A stretch of DNA of 64,000 nt from Flavobacterium soli DSM 19725 (GTDB lineage: Bacteria; Bacteroidota; Bacteroidia; Flavobacteriales; Flavobacteriaceae): the NCBI RefSeq assembly GCF_000422705.1, contig NZ_AUGO01000009.1, positions 206,778 to 270,777 of the forward strand, read 5' to 3'. A program made the position numbers and the translations under genes. The notes beneath the pieces are model-generated. The model had not been told where the DNA came from, did no database searches, and saw only the letters and a program-made list of their open reading frames with translations. Positions 17,513 to 26,179 of this stretch are shown here, piece after piece. Each line of letters opens with the position of its first letter. Position 1 is the stretch's first letter.

Positions 17513-18019
17513 TTAAACAGATAACTTTCCTTCTACTCCATCATCCATCGTTTTGCCTATAATCGCTCCAGCAGCAATTTTTAACATCGAGACCATCTTT
17601 CCATTTTTGGTATCCCAATAATATACAAATTCAGGTTGTACTCTCAAAACAGTCAAGTTCGGGTCATCTTTTCCTTCTGTAAACCAGGCTTTCGCCAATG
17701 GACTCCACTTGTCCTCAATTGTGGTTTTATCTTTATAGATAAATGCTTTTCCATACACACTCAAATATTCCGAATCCGAAACATTAGAGAAAAGTAACTG
17801 AACCGACTCATCCTGGCGAATTTCGAAGTTCTTGTTACTATCTGCAGAACTCAAAAACCACAAATTTCCCATTTCATCAACTTCCTGAACACTCATCGGT
17901 CGGGTTGAAAAAGGTGTGTGGTTCAAATCAGTACAAAACATACAAATCCTACTGGCTTCGGCCAATTTTTTCAATTTTGCAACCGCTTTCTCATTGGTTA
18001 AATTCTTTAAATCACTCAT
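17513..18019 (-). CDS. General stress protein, FMN-binding split barrel
   Basis: This 168-residue protein belongs to the pyridoxamine 5'-phosphate oxidase-like superfamily. Recognisable parts are RICMFCTDLNHTPFSTRPMS at the N-terminus, MGNLWFLSSADSNKNFEI and VQLLFSN in the barrel, and the YYWDTKNG C-terminal loop. Relatives of the GS26 type bind FMN and are induced by oxidative or general stress. It is followed by a SpoIIAA-like gene on the same strand. Across the gap from that pair, on the plus strand, is a DJ-1/PfpI gene. Together these look like a small stress-response cluster. Confidence 0.85.
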   Translation of the reverse strand: MSDLKNLTNEKAVAKLKKLAEASRICMFCTDLNHTPFSTRPMSVQEVDEMGNLWFLSSADSNKNFEIRQDESVQLLFSNVSDSEYLSVYGKAFIYKDKTTIEDKWSPLAKAWFTEGKDDPNLTVLRVQPEFVYYWDTKNGKMVSMLKIAAGAIIGKTMDDGVEGKLSV

Positions 18020-18047
18020 AGCTTTTTTTATTTTTTATTATTATTCT

Positions 18048-18422
18048 TTATTCTAAATCAATTTTTTCTGATGTCCAATCTACTGCAAGGTCATATTCAG
18101 CTTTTGGGAACACCTTAAATTCTCCTGGCATCACTTTGCTGAAAATGGTAGTGAAATTATCTACTGTTTCAGAATCAGAGATAATGGATGCTCGATTCCA
18201 CTTCGTTAAATTTTGAATTCCCAACAAAGCATCTTGCAACCAAGCTCCAATGGTGAAATCCGAAGGAGAGCTGTGTAGATATAAAAGGTAGTTGAGTTTT
18301 CCTGTTCTTTGGACCGTTTCAGCAACTTTGGTTTTAACAATTTCGAAATCTTCCTTCGTTACTTCACCCAAAGCTCTAAAACCAACCATATTGATGGGTA
18401 AATCTGGGATTTGTTGTATCAT
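18048..18422 (-). CDS. SpoIIAA-like (STAS-fold) protein
   Basis: The start is placed at the ATG at 18422 (MIQQIPDLPINMVGFRALG) rather than at 18488, giving 124 residues of standard family length. The pattern LPINMVGFRALGEVTKEDFE, followed by LNYLLYL and the C-terminal MPGEFKVFP...A, fits the SpoIIAA-like family of small lipid- or partner-binding domains. Function is unknown. It probably shares a transcript with the stress protein 28 bases downstream. Confidence 0.8.
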   Translation of the reverse strand: MIQQIPDLPINMVGFRALGEVTKEDFEIVKTKVAETVQRTGKLNYLLYLHSSPSDFTIGAWLQDALLGIQNLTKWNRASIISDSETVDNFTTIFSKVMPGEFKVFPKAEYDLAVDWTSEKIDLE

Positions 18423-18629
18423 GATACTAATTTTTAGGGGTTGTTTCAAAATTAGTTCTCTCATGTTCCAATATGTTATAGCATTCATCTTAAAAAATAT
18501 AAAATCTCTATTTTACCCTTTTTTGATTAACAAACATTATGATAATATTAGTATCGCTTTATATATCAAAGCATTAAGCAAGTTGTAATTTTATATAAAT
18601 CAAATTAATACAAATTAAAAAACTTTATT

Positions 18630-19178
18630 ATGAAAAAGAGAATTGCAATTTTAGCCACAAACGGATTTGAAGAAAGCGAATTGAAATCGCCAAAAGATTT
18701 TTTAGAACAACAAGGTTGGACAGCCGACATTGTGAGTCTAAAAAGCGGAACAATCAAAGGCTGGAAAGACGGAAATTGGAGTGATGAATTTGAAGTAAAT
18801 TATACTTTGGATGAGGTTTCTTCAAAAGACTACAACGCTTTGGTTTTACCTGGTGGCGTGATCAATCCTGATCAGTTGAGAAGAGATGAAAAAGCAGTTT
18901 CTTTTGTGAAGGATTTCTTTAGCGAAAACAAACCGGTTGCAGCAATTTGCCACGGACCACAAATTCTGGTTGATGCAGAAGTTCTAGAGGGAAGAAACGT
19001 AACCTCGTTTTCATCTATCAAAAAAGATTTGCTCAATGCCGGAGCTGTTTGGACAAACGAAGAAGTTGTAGTAGATAACGGATTAGTAACCAGCCGAACT
19101 CCTGATGATCTTCCCGCTTTCAACAAGAAAATGGTGGAAGAAATCAAGGAAGGTAAACACGAGTTACAATCGCGATAG
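18630..19178 (+). CDS. DJ-1/PfpI-family deglycase or protease-like protein
   Basis: This 182-residue type 1 glutamine-amidotransferase-like protein has the nucleophile elbow AAICHGPQ (C107, H108) and an early Glu (NGFEESEL, residues 11-18). It also has the glycine block LVLPGGVINPDQLR. Length and motifs match PfpI/YhbO/YraA proteins, which act in stress protection and possibly as deglycases or proteases. It is transcribed divergently from the SpoIIAA-like gene and ends in a strong terminator. Confidence 0.9.
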   Translation: MKKRIAILATNGFEESELKSPKDFLEQQGWTADIVSLKSGTIKGWKDGNWSDEFEVNYTLDEVSSKDYNALVLPGGVINPDQLRRDEKAVSFVKDFFSENKPVAAICHGPQILVDAEVLEGRNVTSFSSIKKDLLNAGAVWTNEEVVVDNGLVTSRTPDDLPAFNKKMVEEIKEGKHELQSR

Positions 19179-19198
19179 TTACAAAGGTTGGTGATTAA

Positions 19199-19240
19199 AG
19201 CAGGGTTCTGGTGCATAATTGTATCAAACCCTGCTTTTTT
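19199..19240 (+). terminator. Terminator after the DJ-1/PfpI gene
   Basis: Stem AGCAGGGTT / AACCCTGCT, 18-19 base loop, followed by a T-run. Confidence 0.82.
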
Positions 19241-19287
19241 ATTAGAATTTTGAACGATATTTGTATAAACCCCTACATTTTAAATTT

Positions 19288-20052
19288 ATGAAAAACAAAC
19301 TTTCAATAATGGTTTTAATGCTTACAATGATTGGAAATGCACAGCTAAAAGCGGTTTCTTATACAGATGGTGAGCAAAAACTGAATGGCTTTGCAATCGC
19401 TCCTGAGAAAAGTATGAAATCCAAACCTGGCGTTTTAGTACTTCCTGCTTGGAAAGGAATTGACGATCATTCTAAAGAAGTGGCTCAAAATCTTTCTAAA
19501 CTTGGTTATTATGCATTCGTTGCAGATATTTATGGCGAAGGAAATTATCCAAAAGATGCCAAAGAAGCTGGTGAAAAATCGGGATTTTATAAGAAGAATT
19601 ATAAGGATTATCAAAAAAGAATTCAATTGGCACTACAACAATTGATTAAGGCTGGAGCCAATGCTAACAATATCGTGGTCATTGGATACTGTTTTGGAGG
19701 AACAGGAGCCTTGGAAGCCGTTCGTGCCAATATGAATATAAAAGCTGGTGTTTCATTTCATGGTGGTTTGGGTAAAGAAGCTGGACGATTCAATAACATC
19801 TTGCAACCAAAAGTTTTGGTTTTGCATGGAGCCGATGATTTCTTTGTTCCGCAAAAAGACATCGATGCTTTCCAAACCGAAATGCGCGATGGAAAAGCCG
19901 ATTGGCAAATGATTTATTATGCTGATGCGGTTCATGCTTTTACTGAAAGAAGTGCTGGAAACGATAAATCGAAAGGTGTAGCTTATAATGAAAAAGCTGA
20001 TAAACGTTCTTGGCAACATTTACTTTTATTTTTGCAGGAAGTGCTTGAATAA
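19288..20052 (+). CDS. Dienelactone hydrolase family protein
   Basis: The start is placed at the ATG at 19288, in front of a signal peptide ending near GNAQ, giving 254 residues. It has the alpha/beta-hydrolase fold of the DLH family: the elbow GYCFGG with Cys as nucleophile, an Asp in HGADDFF, and a His in DAVHAF. It is probably periplasmic. DLH enzymes open lactones such as dienelactone, but exported relatives in Bacteroidota have no defined substrate. It stands alone between terminators and a DUF3667 gene. Confidence 0.86.
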   Translation: MKNKLSIMVLMLTMIGNAQLKAVSYTDGEQKLNGFAIAPEKSMKSKPGVLVLPAWKGIDDHSKEVAQNLSKLGYYAFVADIYGEGNYPKDAKEAGEKSGFYKKNYKDYQKRIQLALQQLIKAGANANNIVVIGYCFGGTGALEAVRANMNIKAGVSFHGGLGKEAGRFNNILQPKVLVLHGADDFFVPQKDIDAFQTEMRDGKADWQMIYYADAVHAFTERSAGNDKSKGVAYNEKADKRSWQHLLLFLQEVLE

Positions 20053-20156
20053 ATTTTAAAATTAAGCTGCAAAATTCAATTTAGTTTCTCTTTTTTTGTT
20101 AGTTTTAACAATTCATTGTTAGTACACCCAAAACTTAGAAATTAAATTGTTTTTTT

Positions 20157-21119
20157 ATGGGACATGGTCACGTTAGAGTAGATAAAACCTGCCTGAATTG
20201 CAATCACGTTGTCGAACATCGCTTCTGCCCCAACTGTGGTCAGGAAAATATCGATACTCGAAAAACGTTTCATCATCTGTTTGTTCATTTCTTCGAAGAT
20301 CTGACACATTATGAAAATTCCTTTTGGAAAACCATCCGAAATTTAATTCTAAAGCCAGCTTCGTTAACCAAGGAATATCTTTCAGGGAAAAGGATGTCCT
20401 ATTTGGCACCTGTTCGTTTGTATATCTTTATCAGTTTTGCCACTTTCTTAACCCTATCTCTTGCACCAGACATAGAGCTAGAGAATGGTCCTGTTCAACT
20501 AAAGGGAGAAAACAATCAAGATATCAAAGCATCTCTTGATACTTTGAATTTTAAAAACATGAACATGTATAAGGATTTAAAAGCATTAGATTCTTCTCAA
20601 GCTTATACTCCCGAAGAAGAAAAGATGCCTGAATTTATTCATGAAACTTTGAAAAAATCATTGCATGTATTAGAAAACAATTCTCCAAATGAGTTAGAAG
20701 AAAAATTCAAAGAATCATTTATTCACAATTTTCCAAAAGTTTTATTTATTTATATGCCAATTTTTGCCTTCTTTTTATGGCTGTTTCACAGCAAAAAAAA
20801 GTGGTATTACTTTGACCATGGTATTTTTACATTACACTATTTTTCTTTTCTTCTCATCACTTATCTTATTCTAACATTGGTTGACCTTCTATTATATGCC
20901 TTTGGTGAAAACATAATAGTTAATGTTCTATCAGGAATTATGCATTTTATAGGATTTGTTTGGGCATTTTATTATTTCTTTCCGGCCCATCATCGCTTTT
21001 ATGGCTGTAGCCGACGAAAATCAGTTCTAAAAGGGACAATATTATTTTTTATCAATGCCTTTTTTATATCGCTATTATTAACTTTTTTTGCCGTTTATAC
21101 CTTTATCAATATTCATTAA
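20157..21119 (+). CDS. DUF3667 zinc-ribbon membrane protein
   Basis: This 320-residue protein starts with a zinc ribbon (CLNC...FCPNCGQEN, residues 11-32). The DUF3667 block follows (FHHLFVHFFEDLTHYENSFW...TLRNLILKP...YLSGKR), then about five membrane helices. An insert at about 100-175 is hydrophilic. Function is unknown. Two shorter paralogues are at 35505-37018. A peptidase gene begins 16 bases downstream, so they may be co-transcribed. Confidence 0.85.
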   Translation: MGHGHVRVDKTCLNCNHVVEHRFCPNCGQENIDTRKTFHHLFVHFFEDLTHYENSFWKTIRNLILKPASLTKEYLSGKRMSYLAPVRLYIFISFATFLTLSLAPDIELENGPVQLKGENNQDIKASLDTLNFKNMNMYKDLKALDSSQAYTPEEEKMPEFIHETLKKSLHVLENNSPNELEEKFKESFIHNFPKVLFIYMPIFAFFLWLFHSKKKWYYFDHGIFTLHYFSFLLITYLILTLVDLLLYAFGENIIVNVLSGIMHFIGFVWAFYYFFPAHHRFYGCSRRKSVLKGTILFFINAFFISLLLTFFAVYTFINIH

Positions 21120-21135
21120 AAGCTCAAAAACAACT

Positions 21136-22167
21136 ATGAAAAAAATTCTTATTCTTTGTTTGACCTTTCTCTTTCTTTCCTGTAAAAGCTCGGAAATCAT
21201 TGCACAAAAACCCGATTATTCTAAAGTCGATGTTGCAAAATACATGAAAACCATCACTGCCGAAGAGTTAAAAAAACATTTGTTTATTGTAGCTTCGGAT
21301 GAAATGGAAGGAAGAAACACAGGAAGCGATGGTCAAAAAAATGCTGGGAAATACCTGATTGGCGAATACAAGAAAAACAATATTTCCCATCCAAAAAAAG
21401 CGGATGGATTTTACCAAAAAGTACCTTCGGAATATATGTCAAGAGGTTTCAGTCCGAAACTGAATGATTCTGAAAACATCTGGGCTTTTATTGAAGGAAG
21501 TGAAAAACCCGAAGAAATATTGGTAATTTCGGCACATTATGATCACGTTGGGATGAAAAACGGCGAAGTATATAACGGTGCAGATGATGATGGTTCAGGA
21601 ACTGTTGCCTTACTGGAAATTGCTCAAGCTTTTATGCAAGCCAAGAAAGATGGTTTTGGACCAAAACGTTCTATCCTTTTCCTTCATGTTACCGGAGAAG
21701 AACACGGTTTGCACGGTTCACGCTACTACTCTGACAATCCTCTATTTCCAATAGAAAATACGATTGCCGATATCAACATCGATATGATTGGACGTCGTGA
21801 CGATGATCATAAAAACACCAATAACTATGTGTATGTTATTGGTTCGGATCGACTTTCGACTGATTTGCATAATATCAACGAAGAAGCGAATAAAAAATAT
21901 GTAAACCTGGATTTGGATTACAGATACAACGATTTGAATGACCCGAACCGCTTCTATTACCGTTCCGATCATTATAATTTTGCAAAAAAAGGAATTCCAT
22001 CAATCTTTTATTTTAATGGTGTCCATGCAGATTATCATAAAGAAAGCGATGAACCTGAAAAAATTGAATATGATGCTTTAGCGAAAAGAGCTCAACTCGC
22101 TTTTGTAACCGCTTGGGAATTGGCAAACAGAGAAAACAGACCGGTTGTTGATAAAGATGGAAAATAA
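21136..22167 (+). CDS. M28-family metallopeptidase lipoprotein
   Basis: The frame opens at 21088, inside the preceding gene. The ATG at 21136 starts a lipoprotein signal (LTFLFLSCKSS) and is chosen, giving 343 residues. Zinc-binding motifs of M28 aminopeptidases are present: SAHYDHVG, NGADDDGSG, GEEHGLHGS, NIDMIGR and a late His in the SDHYNF/GVHADYH region. It is probably anchored in the envelope and removes N-terminal residues from peptides. It lies in a run DUF3667 - peptidase - alpha/beta hydrolase with very short gaps. Confidence 0.9.
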   Translation: MKKILILCLTFLFLSCKSSEIIAQKPDYSKVDVAKYMKTITAEELKKHLFIVASDEMEGRNTGSDGQKNAGKYLIGEYKKNNISHPKKADGFYQKVPSEYMSRGFSPKLNDSENIWAFIEGSEKPEEILVISAHYDHVGMKNGEVYNGADDDGSGTVALLEIAQAFMQAKKDGFGPKRSILFLHVTGEEHGLHGSRYYSDNPLFPIENTIADINIDMIGRRDDDHKNTNNYVYVIGSDRLSTDLHNINEEANKKYVNLDLDYRYNDLNDPNRFYYRSDHYNFAKKGIPSIFYFNGVHADYHKESDEPEKIEYDALAKRAQLAFVTAWELANRENRPVVDKDGK

Positions 22168-22171
22168 GAAC

Positions 22172-23095
22172 ATGAAAAAAATAGCTTTACTTTTTTTACT
22201 GTTTTTCACTACCACATTTTTTGGGCAGGAATTGTATGTAAAACAGTATGGTACGGAAAAAGGAACTCCGATTCTTTTTCTACACGGAGGTCCTGGTTAT
22301 AATTCGGCAGCTTTTGAAATTACAACTGCTCAAAAACTGGCTGATCAAGGTTTTTTTGTCCTTGTTTATGACCGTCGTGGCGAAGGAAGATCGGCAGATG
22401 TGAAAGCAAATTTTACTTTTGAAGAATCTTTTTCGGACATCGATGCTATCCTCGAAAAATATAAAATCAAAAAAATTTCGTTGATTGGTCATAGCTTCGG
22501 CGGAATTCTGGCAACATTATATGCTGAAAAGAATCCAACAAAAGTAAAAAACATCATTTTGGTTGGAGCACCAGTTTCACTTCAAGAAGCTTTTAAAAAC
22601 ATTATATCAAGATCAAAAAAGATCTATGAAGAGAAAGAGGACAAAGTGAGTTTGAATTATATTTCAATGCTCGAAAACATGGATCCCTCCACAATGCAAT
22701 ATGCTTCGTATTGTTTTGCTCATGCTATGCAAAATGGTTTTTATAGTCCGAAAAAGCGAACAGATGAAGCAAAAGCTATCTATGCCGAATTCCTGAAAAA
22801 TCCTGATGCCAAATTAGCTTCAAAAATGACAATTGAAGCTCCACAAGGCTTTGCAAATAATGAAAAGTACACCACTATCGACTTGACCGAAAATGTAAAA
22901 AATCTGAAATCTAAAAAAATTCCGATTTACGGATTGTATGGAATGGAAGATGGACTTTTTTCAGAAAAGCAAGTAACCGATCTGCAAGGCATAATTGGGG
23001 AAAATAATTTATTTTATCTTGAAGATTGTTCTCATAATGTATTTATAGATCAGCAATCGAAATTTCTAGAAAAAGTCAAACTTTGGAACAAATAA
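22172..23095 (+). CDS. Secreted alpha/beta hydrolase, proline-iminopeptidase-like
   Basis: Starting at the ATG at 22172, 4 bases after the peptidase stop, gives 307 residues with a signal peptide ending FFGQ. Motifs are HGGPG (oxyanion loop), GHSFGG (nucleophile Ser), GMEDG (Asp region) and a late CSHNVF (His). This set is typical of S33 prolyl aminopeptidases and related hydrolases. Coupling to the M28 peptidase suggests joint peptide degradation in the periplasm. Confidence 0.86.
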   Translation: MKKIALLFLLFFTTTFFGQELYVKQYGTEKGTPILFLHGGPGYNSAAFEITTAQKLADQGFFVLVYDRRGEGRSADVKANFTFEESFSDIDAILEKYKIKKISLIGHSFGGILATLYAEKNPTKVKNIILVGAPVSLQEAFKNIISRSKKIYEEKEDKVSLNYISMLENMDPSTMQYASYCFAHAMQNGFYSPKKRTDEAKAIYAEFLKNPDAKLASKMTIEAPQGFANNEKYTTIDLTENVKNLKSKKIPIYGLYGMEDGLFSEKQVTDLQGIIGENNLFYLEDCSHNVFIDQQSKFLEKVKLWNK

Positions 23096-23097
23096 CT

Positions 23098-23127
23098 AAA
23101 AAAGCTCTGAAATTCAGAGCTTTTTTG
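23098..23127. terminator. Bidirectional terminator
   Basis: AAAAAAGCTCTGA / TCAGAGCTTTTTT forms a near-perfect hairpin between two convergent genes and has T-runs in both directions. Confidence 0.88.
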
Positions 23128-23134
23128 TTGATTA

Positions 23135-23392
23135 TTATTGAAGAGGTTCATTCTTTATAATCTCAATCTTTCCAAATTCTACAGTATCCGTTGTATCTTT
23201 TACAAGTAAGATTCCAAATACATTGATTGGAATATCAATCGGTTCTTCGGAGTTTTTAATTTCCTCCAAAATCCCTTCATAATTTTGAGGATGGATTGCG
23301 ATTGTATCCCCTTTTTCCAATTTATGAACAAAAACATAATCCCTCAACGATTTGAAGGAGATTTCACTGCCAATAAAAACTTGCTGTCCCAT
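23135..23392 (-). CDS. Small conserved-looking hypothetical protein
   Basis: This 85-residue soluble protein shows alternating beta-type segments (YVFVHKLEKGDTIAIHPQ; PIDIPINVFGILLVKD; VEFGKIEIIK). It has no signal peptide or membrane helix. I do not recognise the family. It has its own gap of about 120 bases to tRNA-His and shares the terminator at 23098-23127. Confidence 0.6.
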   Translation of the reverse strand: MGQQVFIGSEISFKSLRDYVFVHKLEKGDTIAIHPQNYEGILEEIKNSEEPIDIPINVFGILLVKDTTDTVEFGKIEIIKNEPLQ

Positions 23393-23471
23393 AACTTTTT
23401 TTTATCTAATTTAGAAATTTAAATCCGAAATGGAACGGTATTTATGTTTTCGTTAAGGAAGTTCTACTAAC

Positions 23472-23503
23472 AAAAAAAGCTCCAGATTTCTCTGAAGCTT
23501 TTT
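23472..23503 (-). terminator. Terminator of tRNA-His
   Basis: AAAAAGCTcCAGA / TCTGaAGCTTTTT hairpin just downstream of the tRNA on the minus strand, with a T-run. Confidence 0.7.
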
Positions 23504-23510
23504 AATTAAG

Positions 23511-23585
23511 GGTGGATGACCGGGTTCGAACCGGCGACCCTCGGCACCACAAACCGATGCTCTAACCAGCTGAGCTACAACCACC
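23511..23585 (-). tRNA. tRNA-His (anticodon GTG)
   Basis: The minus strand reads a full cloverleaf. The D-stem is at GCTCAGCTGGTTAGAGC. The anticodon stem TCGGT/GCCGA has loop TTGTGGT, giving anticodon GTG, and the T-arm is GGTTCGAACC. The acceptor stem carries the extra G(-1) opposite C73 that marks tRNA-His. There is one T-T mismatch in the acceptor stem. CCA is not encoded. Confidence 0.96.
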
Positions 23586-23648
23586 ATTTGTTTAACGAGT
23601 GCAAATATACAGCAAATCTTGATTACTGCAAATAAAAATTTAAAAAAA

Positions 23649-24365
23649 TTATATCAAATCTCCTAAACTATTGACTGCCAAATATCTTTCTACAGTAAAA
23701 CCTTCACCATAATCCGTTCCTATCAATCTACCGAGGTCTTGAGCACGATAATGAAGGCTGTCGAGGAAGTTTTTTGTCGCGATTGGTGTGGTTGGTTCCT
23801 TAGTATCGGGGTTATAAAATTGAGAATCGTATGCCATAATGGAATCAATTTTTTGGTCGATAAAACCCGAAATATCAACCACAAAATCAGGTTCGATATT
23901 TTTCCATTGAATGTAATGATACACCAATTTTGGTCGCCAAGCCTCTTGATTTTCTCCATCGAATGCAGTTTCAATTCTTCGTAAACCTGATAAAAAACAA
24001 GCATCTGAAACTAATTTACTTCCTTTTGCATGGTCAATATGTCGATCGTCAACGGCATTGCACAACACTATTTCAGGTCTATATTTTCGAATCATCTTGA
24101 TGATTTCCAACTGATGCTCTTCATCATTTTGAAAAAAACCGTCACGCATTCTTAAATTTTCTCTAACTGCAACTCCAAGAATCTTGGCGGCATCACTAGC
24201 CTCTTTATCCCTAATTTCAGCCGAACCACGAGTTCCCAGTTCTCCACGTGTCAAATCGATAATACCTACTTTCTTTCCAAGACTAATTTCCTTCGCCAAT
24301 GTTCCCCCACAACCCAATTCTACATCGTCCGGATGAGCCCCGAAAGCTAAAATATCTAATTTCAT
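23649..24365 (-). CDS. bshB1: Bacillithiol biosynthesis deacetylase BshB1
   Basis: This 238-residue zinc-dependent LmbE/PIG-L-type deacetylase removes acetyl from N-acetylglucosaminyl-malate in bacillithiol synthesis. Visible motifs are GAHPDDVELGCGGT near the N-terminus, LTRGELGTRG, and NAVDDRHIDHAKG with metal-binding His. The closing block GTDYGEGFTVER is typical of BshB1 rather than other PIG-L enzymes. Length matches the family. bshA and bshC are not in the window. It is 12 bases from the isochorismate synthase gene. Confidence 0.94.
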   Translation of the reverse strand: MKLDILAFGAHPDDVELGCGGTLAKEISLGKKVGIIDLTRGELGTRGSAEIRDKEASDAAKILGVAVRENLRMRDGFFQNDEEHQLEIIKMIRKYRPEIVLCNAVDDRHIDHAKGSKLVSDACFLSGLRRIETAFDGENQEAWRPKLVYHYIQWKNIEPDFVVDISGFIDQKIDSIMAYDSQFYNPDTKEPTTPIATKNFLDSLHYRAQDLGRLIGTDYGEGFTVERYLAVNSLGDLI

Positions 24366-24377
24366 ATACTTATATTT

Positions 24378-25448
24378 TTAAATCGGATCTAAAATCCTCA
24401 TCATTGTTACTGCTTTATTGACCGTTTCAATATATTCTTTTTCAGGAATACTGTCTTTCGTTACACCACAACCAATATATAAATGTGCTTCGTTTTCCTT
24501 GACTTGCATGCATCTCAAATTCACAAACAAATCCGACTTGTTTTCGTTAGTTGCAAAATCCCTATTCAATTCACCTAAAAAACCCGAATAAAATCCCCTA
24601 TCATATCCTTCATTTTCCAAAATAAAACCTCGGGAAATAACTTTTGGTAAACCACACACAGCAGGTGTAGGATGCAAAATCGATAACACTTTCTCTAAAT
24701 TATTTTCAGGTTTTAATACCGCTTCGATATCGGTTTTAATATGAAGAATAGTTCCAGCTTTCAAAGTATAAGGTTCAGAAATTGATAATTCAGATGTAAT
24801 ATCTTTTAAACTATCCACTATAAAATCGGTCACAAACTTTTGTTCTTCTATTTCCTTTTCGCCCCAAATTACTTCCTTGTTTTCCTCAACTCTTTGAGTT
24901 CCTGCCAATGCAACCGTGTTGATTTTCAAGCCATCCGCTTTTAGCAATTGTTCAGGTGTTGCCCCAATCCACATTCCTACTTCCGGATGAAACCAGCAGT
25001 ATTTAAAAGCTGTCGGATAGGTTTGCAACAATCTTTCAAAAATAACTGCAAAATCTAGATTTTCAACTGTTACAATTTCTTTTCGAGACAAGACAACCTT
25101 TTGAAAAGTTCCGTTTTCAATCGCATCAATTCCTTTTTGAACCAAGTTTTCAAATGCTTCTTTCCCTTTCTCATTCTCTAAAACAGGGTAATTATTTGAA
25201 TTATTTTCTTCAAAAACAAAATCTGCAATCTTAATTTCCGATTGATTTTCAGGAATCAATATCTGCCTATTTCCATCAAAAGAAGCAAAAACAAAACCCG
25301 ACTCTTCAAAATTTTGAGCAAAATACAATTCGTCGCTCTCTTGAAAAAGTCCTACAACCTTGACCTGATTTGGTTTGGAAAAAAGCACAAAAGGCAGTTT
25401 TTTCTCGAAATGTTGTTTTGCAAAATTCAAAAAATCAATCATTTGCAT
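24378..25448 (-). CDS. menF: Isochorismate synthase
   Basis: This 356-residue chorismate-binding enzyme converts chorismate to isochorismate, the entry step of menaquinone synthesis. The C-terminal catalytic domain shows KVVLSRKEIV, GATPEQLL, ALAGTQ, HPTPAVCGLPK and FYSGFLGELN, all blocks of the MenF/EntC/DhbC group. The N-terminus is short, as in Flavobacteria. A siderophore role (EntC) is possible in principle. However, overlap with a hotdog thioesterase gene and the presence of menA, menB and menC in the window favour menaquinone. Confidence 0.9.
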   Translation of the reverse strand: MQMIDFLNFAKQHFEKKLPFVLFSKPNQVKVVGLFQESDELYFAQNFEESGFVFASFDGNRQILIPENQSEIKIADFVFEENNSNNYPVLENEKGKEAFENLVQKGIDAIENGTFQKVVLSRKEIVTVENLDFAVIFERLLQTYPTAFKYCWFHPEVGMWIGATPEQLLKADGLKINTVALAGTQRVEENKEVIWGEKEIEEQKFVTDFIVDSLKDITSELSISEPYTLKAGTILHIKTDIEAVLKPENNLEKVLSILHPTPAVCGLPKVISRGFILENEGYDRGFYSGFLGELNRDFATNENKSDLFVNLRCMQVKENEAHLYIGCGVTKDSIPEKEYIETVNKAVTMMRILDPI

Positions 25449-25869
25449 TACGTTTTGGCAAAATCATATTGGTCAATTTGCAAAGTGAAATCAGATTGTC
25501 ATTTTCATCCGTAATCCTGATTTCCCACAAATGAATGCTTCTCCCCTTGTGCACAATTCTTGCCGTCCCATATACAATTCCGTTTCTTTTGCTTTTCAAA
25601 TGATTGGCCGAAATCTCAATTCCCCGAACTTCCTGCTTCTCAGAATTGATATACAACATCGAAGCAGCACTCCCAACACTTTCTGCCAAAGCCACCGAAG
25701 CTCCACCATGAAGCAATCCCATTGGCTGATGAACATTAGGATTTACAGGCATTTTCGCTACCAGAAAATCTACTCCAGCATCAATATATTCAATTTCCAA
25801 AGTTTGCATCAGCGTGTTTTTTGAAAAATTGCGACACAAATTCAGTATTCTATCCTTATCAAAATCCAT
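25435..25869 (-). CDS. menI: Hotdog-fold thioesterase, probable DHNA-CoA thioesterase
   Basis: This 144-residue PaaI-type hotdog protein has the catalytic helix region HQPMGLLHGGASVALAES, with Gln/His and Glu in family positions. NHLKSKRNGIVYGTA is the core strand pair. It overlaps the isochorismate synthase gene by 14 bases. That coupling suggests it hydrolyses 1,4-dihydroxy-2-naphthoyl-CoA in the menaquinone pathway. A general acyl-CoA thioesterase role (e.g. phenylacetate) cannot be excluded. Confidence 0.82.
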   Translation of the reverse strand: MDFDKDRILNLCRNFSKNTLMQTLEIEYIDAGVDFLVAKMPVNPNVHQPMGLLHGGASVALAESVGSAASMLYINSEKQEVRGIEISANHLKSKRNGIVYGTARIVHKGRSIHLWEIRITDENDNLISLCKLTNMILPKRNAND

Positions 25870-25927
25870 TTTTATAAAATTTTACTGCAAAAATAACCAT
25901 AATTTACGAACTGCTTTCTTTTTTAAG

Positions 25928-26009
25928 AGCTAATCCCGCTATCCATTCCAAGTCCAGCTGTCCCGAACAACGGGACAACTGGAGCTTTCCATTACTATCG
26001 GGGCTAGCT
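25928..26009. repeat. Dispersed palindromic element, copy 1
   Basis: The ends AGCTAATCCCGCTAT and ATCGGGGCTAGCT are near-complementary. Inside, CCAGCTGTCCCG (25954-25965) and CGGGACAACTGG (25971-25982) form an 11/12-pair hairpin. A diverged copy in the opposite orientation lies at about 39680-39762. It fills most of the 310-base gap before the next gene. Confidence 0.7.
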
Positions 26010-26090
26010 TCGCCATTGGAACCAGTAGTTTCAAAATAAATCCTTTTTCTAAAATCAGTATTTCGGTTTTCATGCGTTATAAAGAAAATC

Positions 26091-26140
26091 CCGCCACAGA
26101 TTCATATCACTAAAAATAAATAAATTCGAGAATTCGTGGC
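26091..26140. repeat. Palindromic repeat, CCGCCAC type
   Basis: The arms GCCACAGATTC and GAATTCGTGGC match in 9 of 11 pairs, and the unit resembles the palindrome at 8501-8560. It lies directly upstream of the next gene, together with the previous repeat. Confidence 0.5.
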
Positions 26141-26179
26141 TAAGGACATTTTTACTATTTTTACCAAAATTCAACCAAA

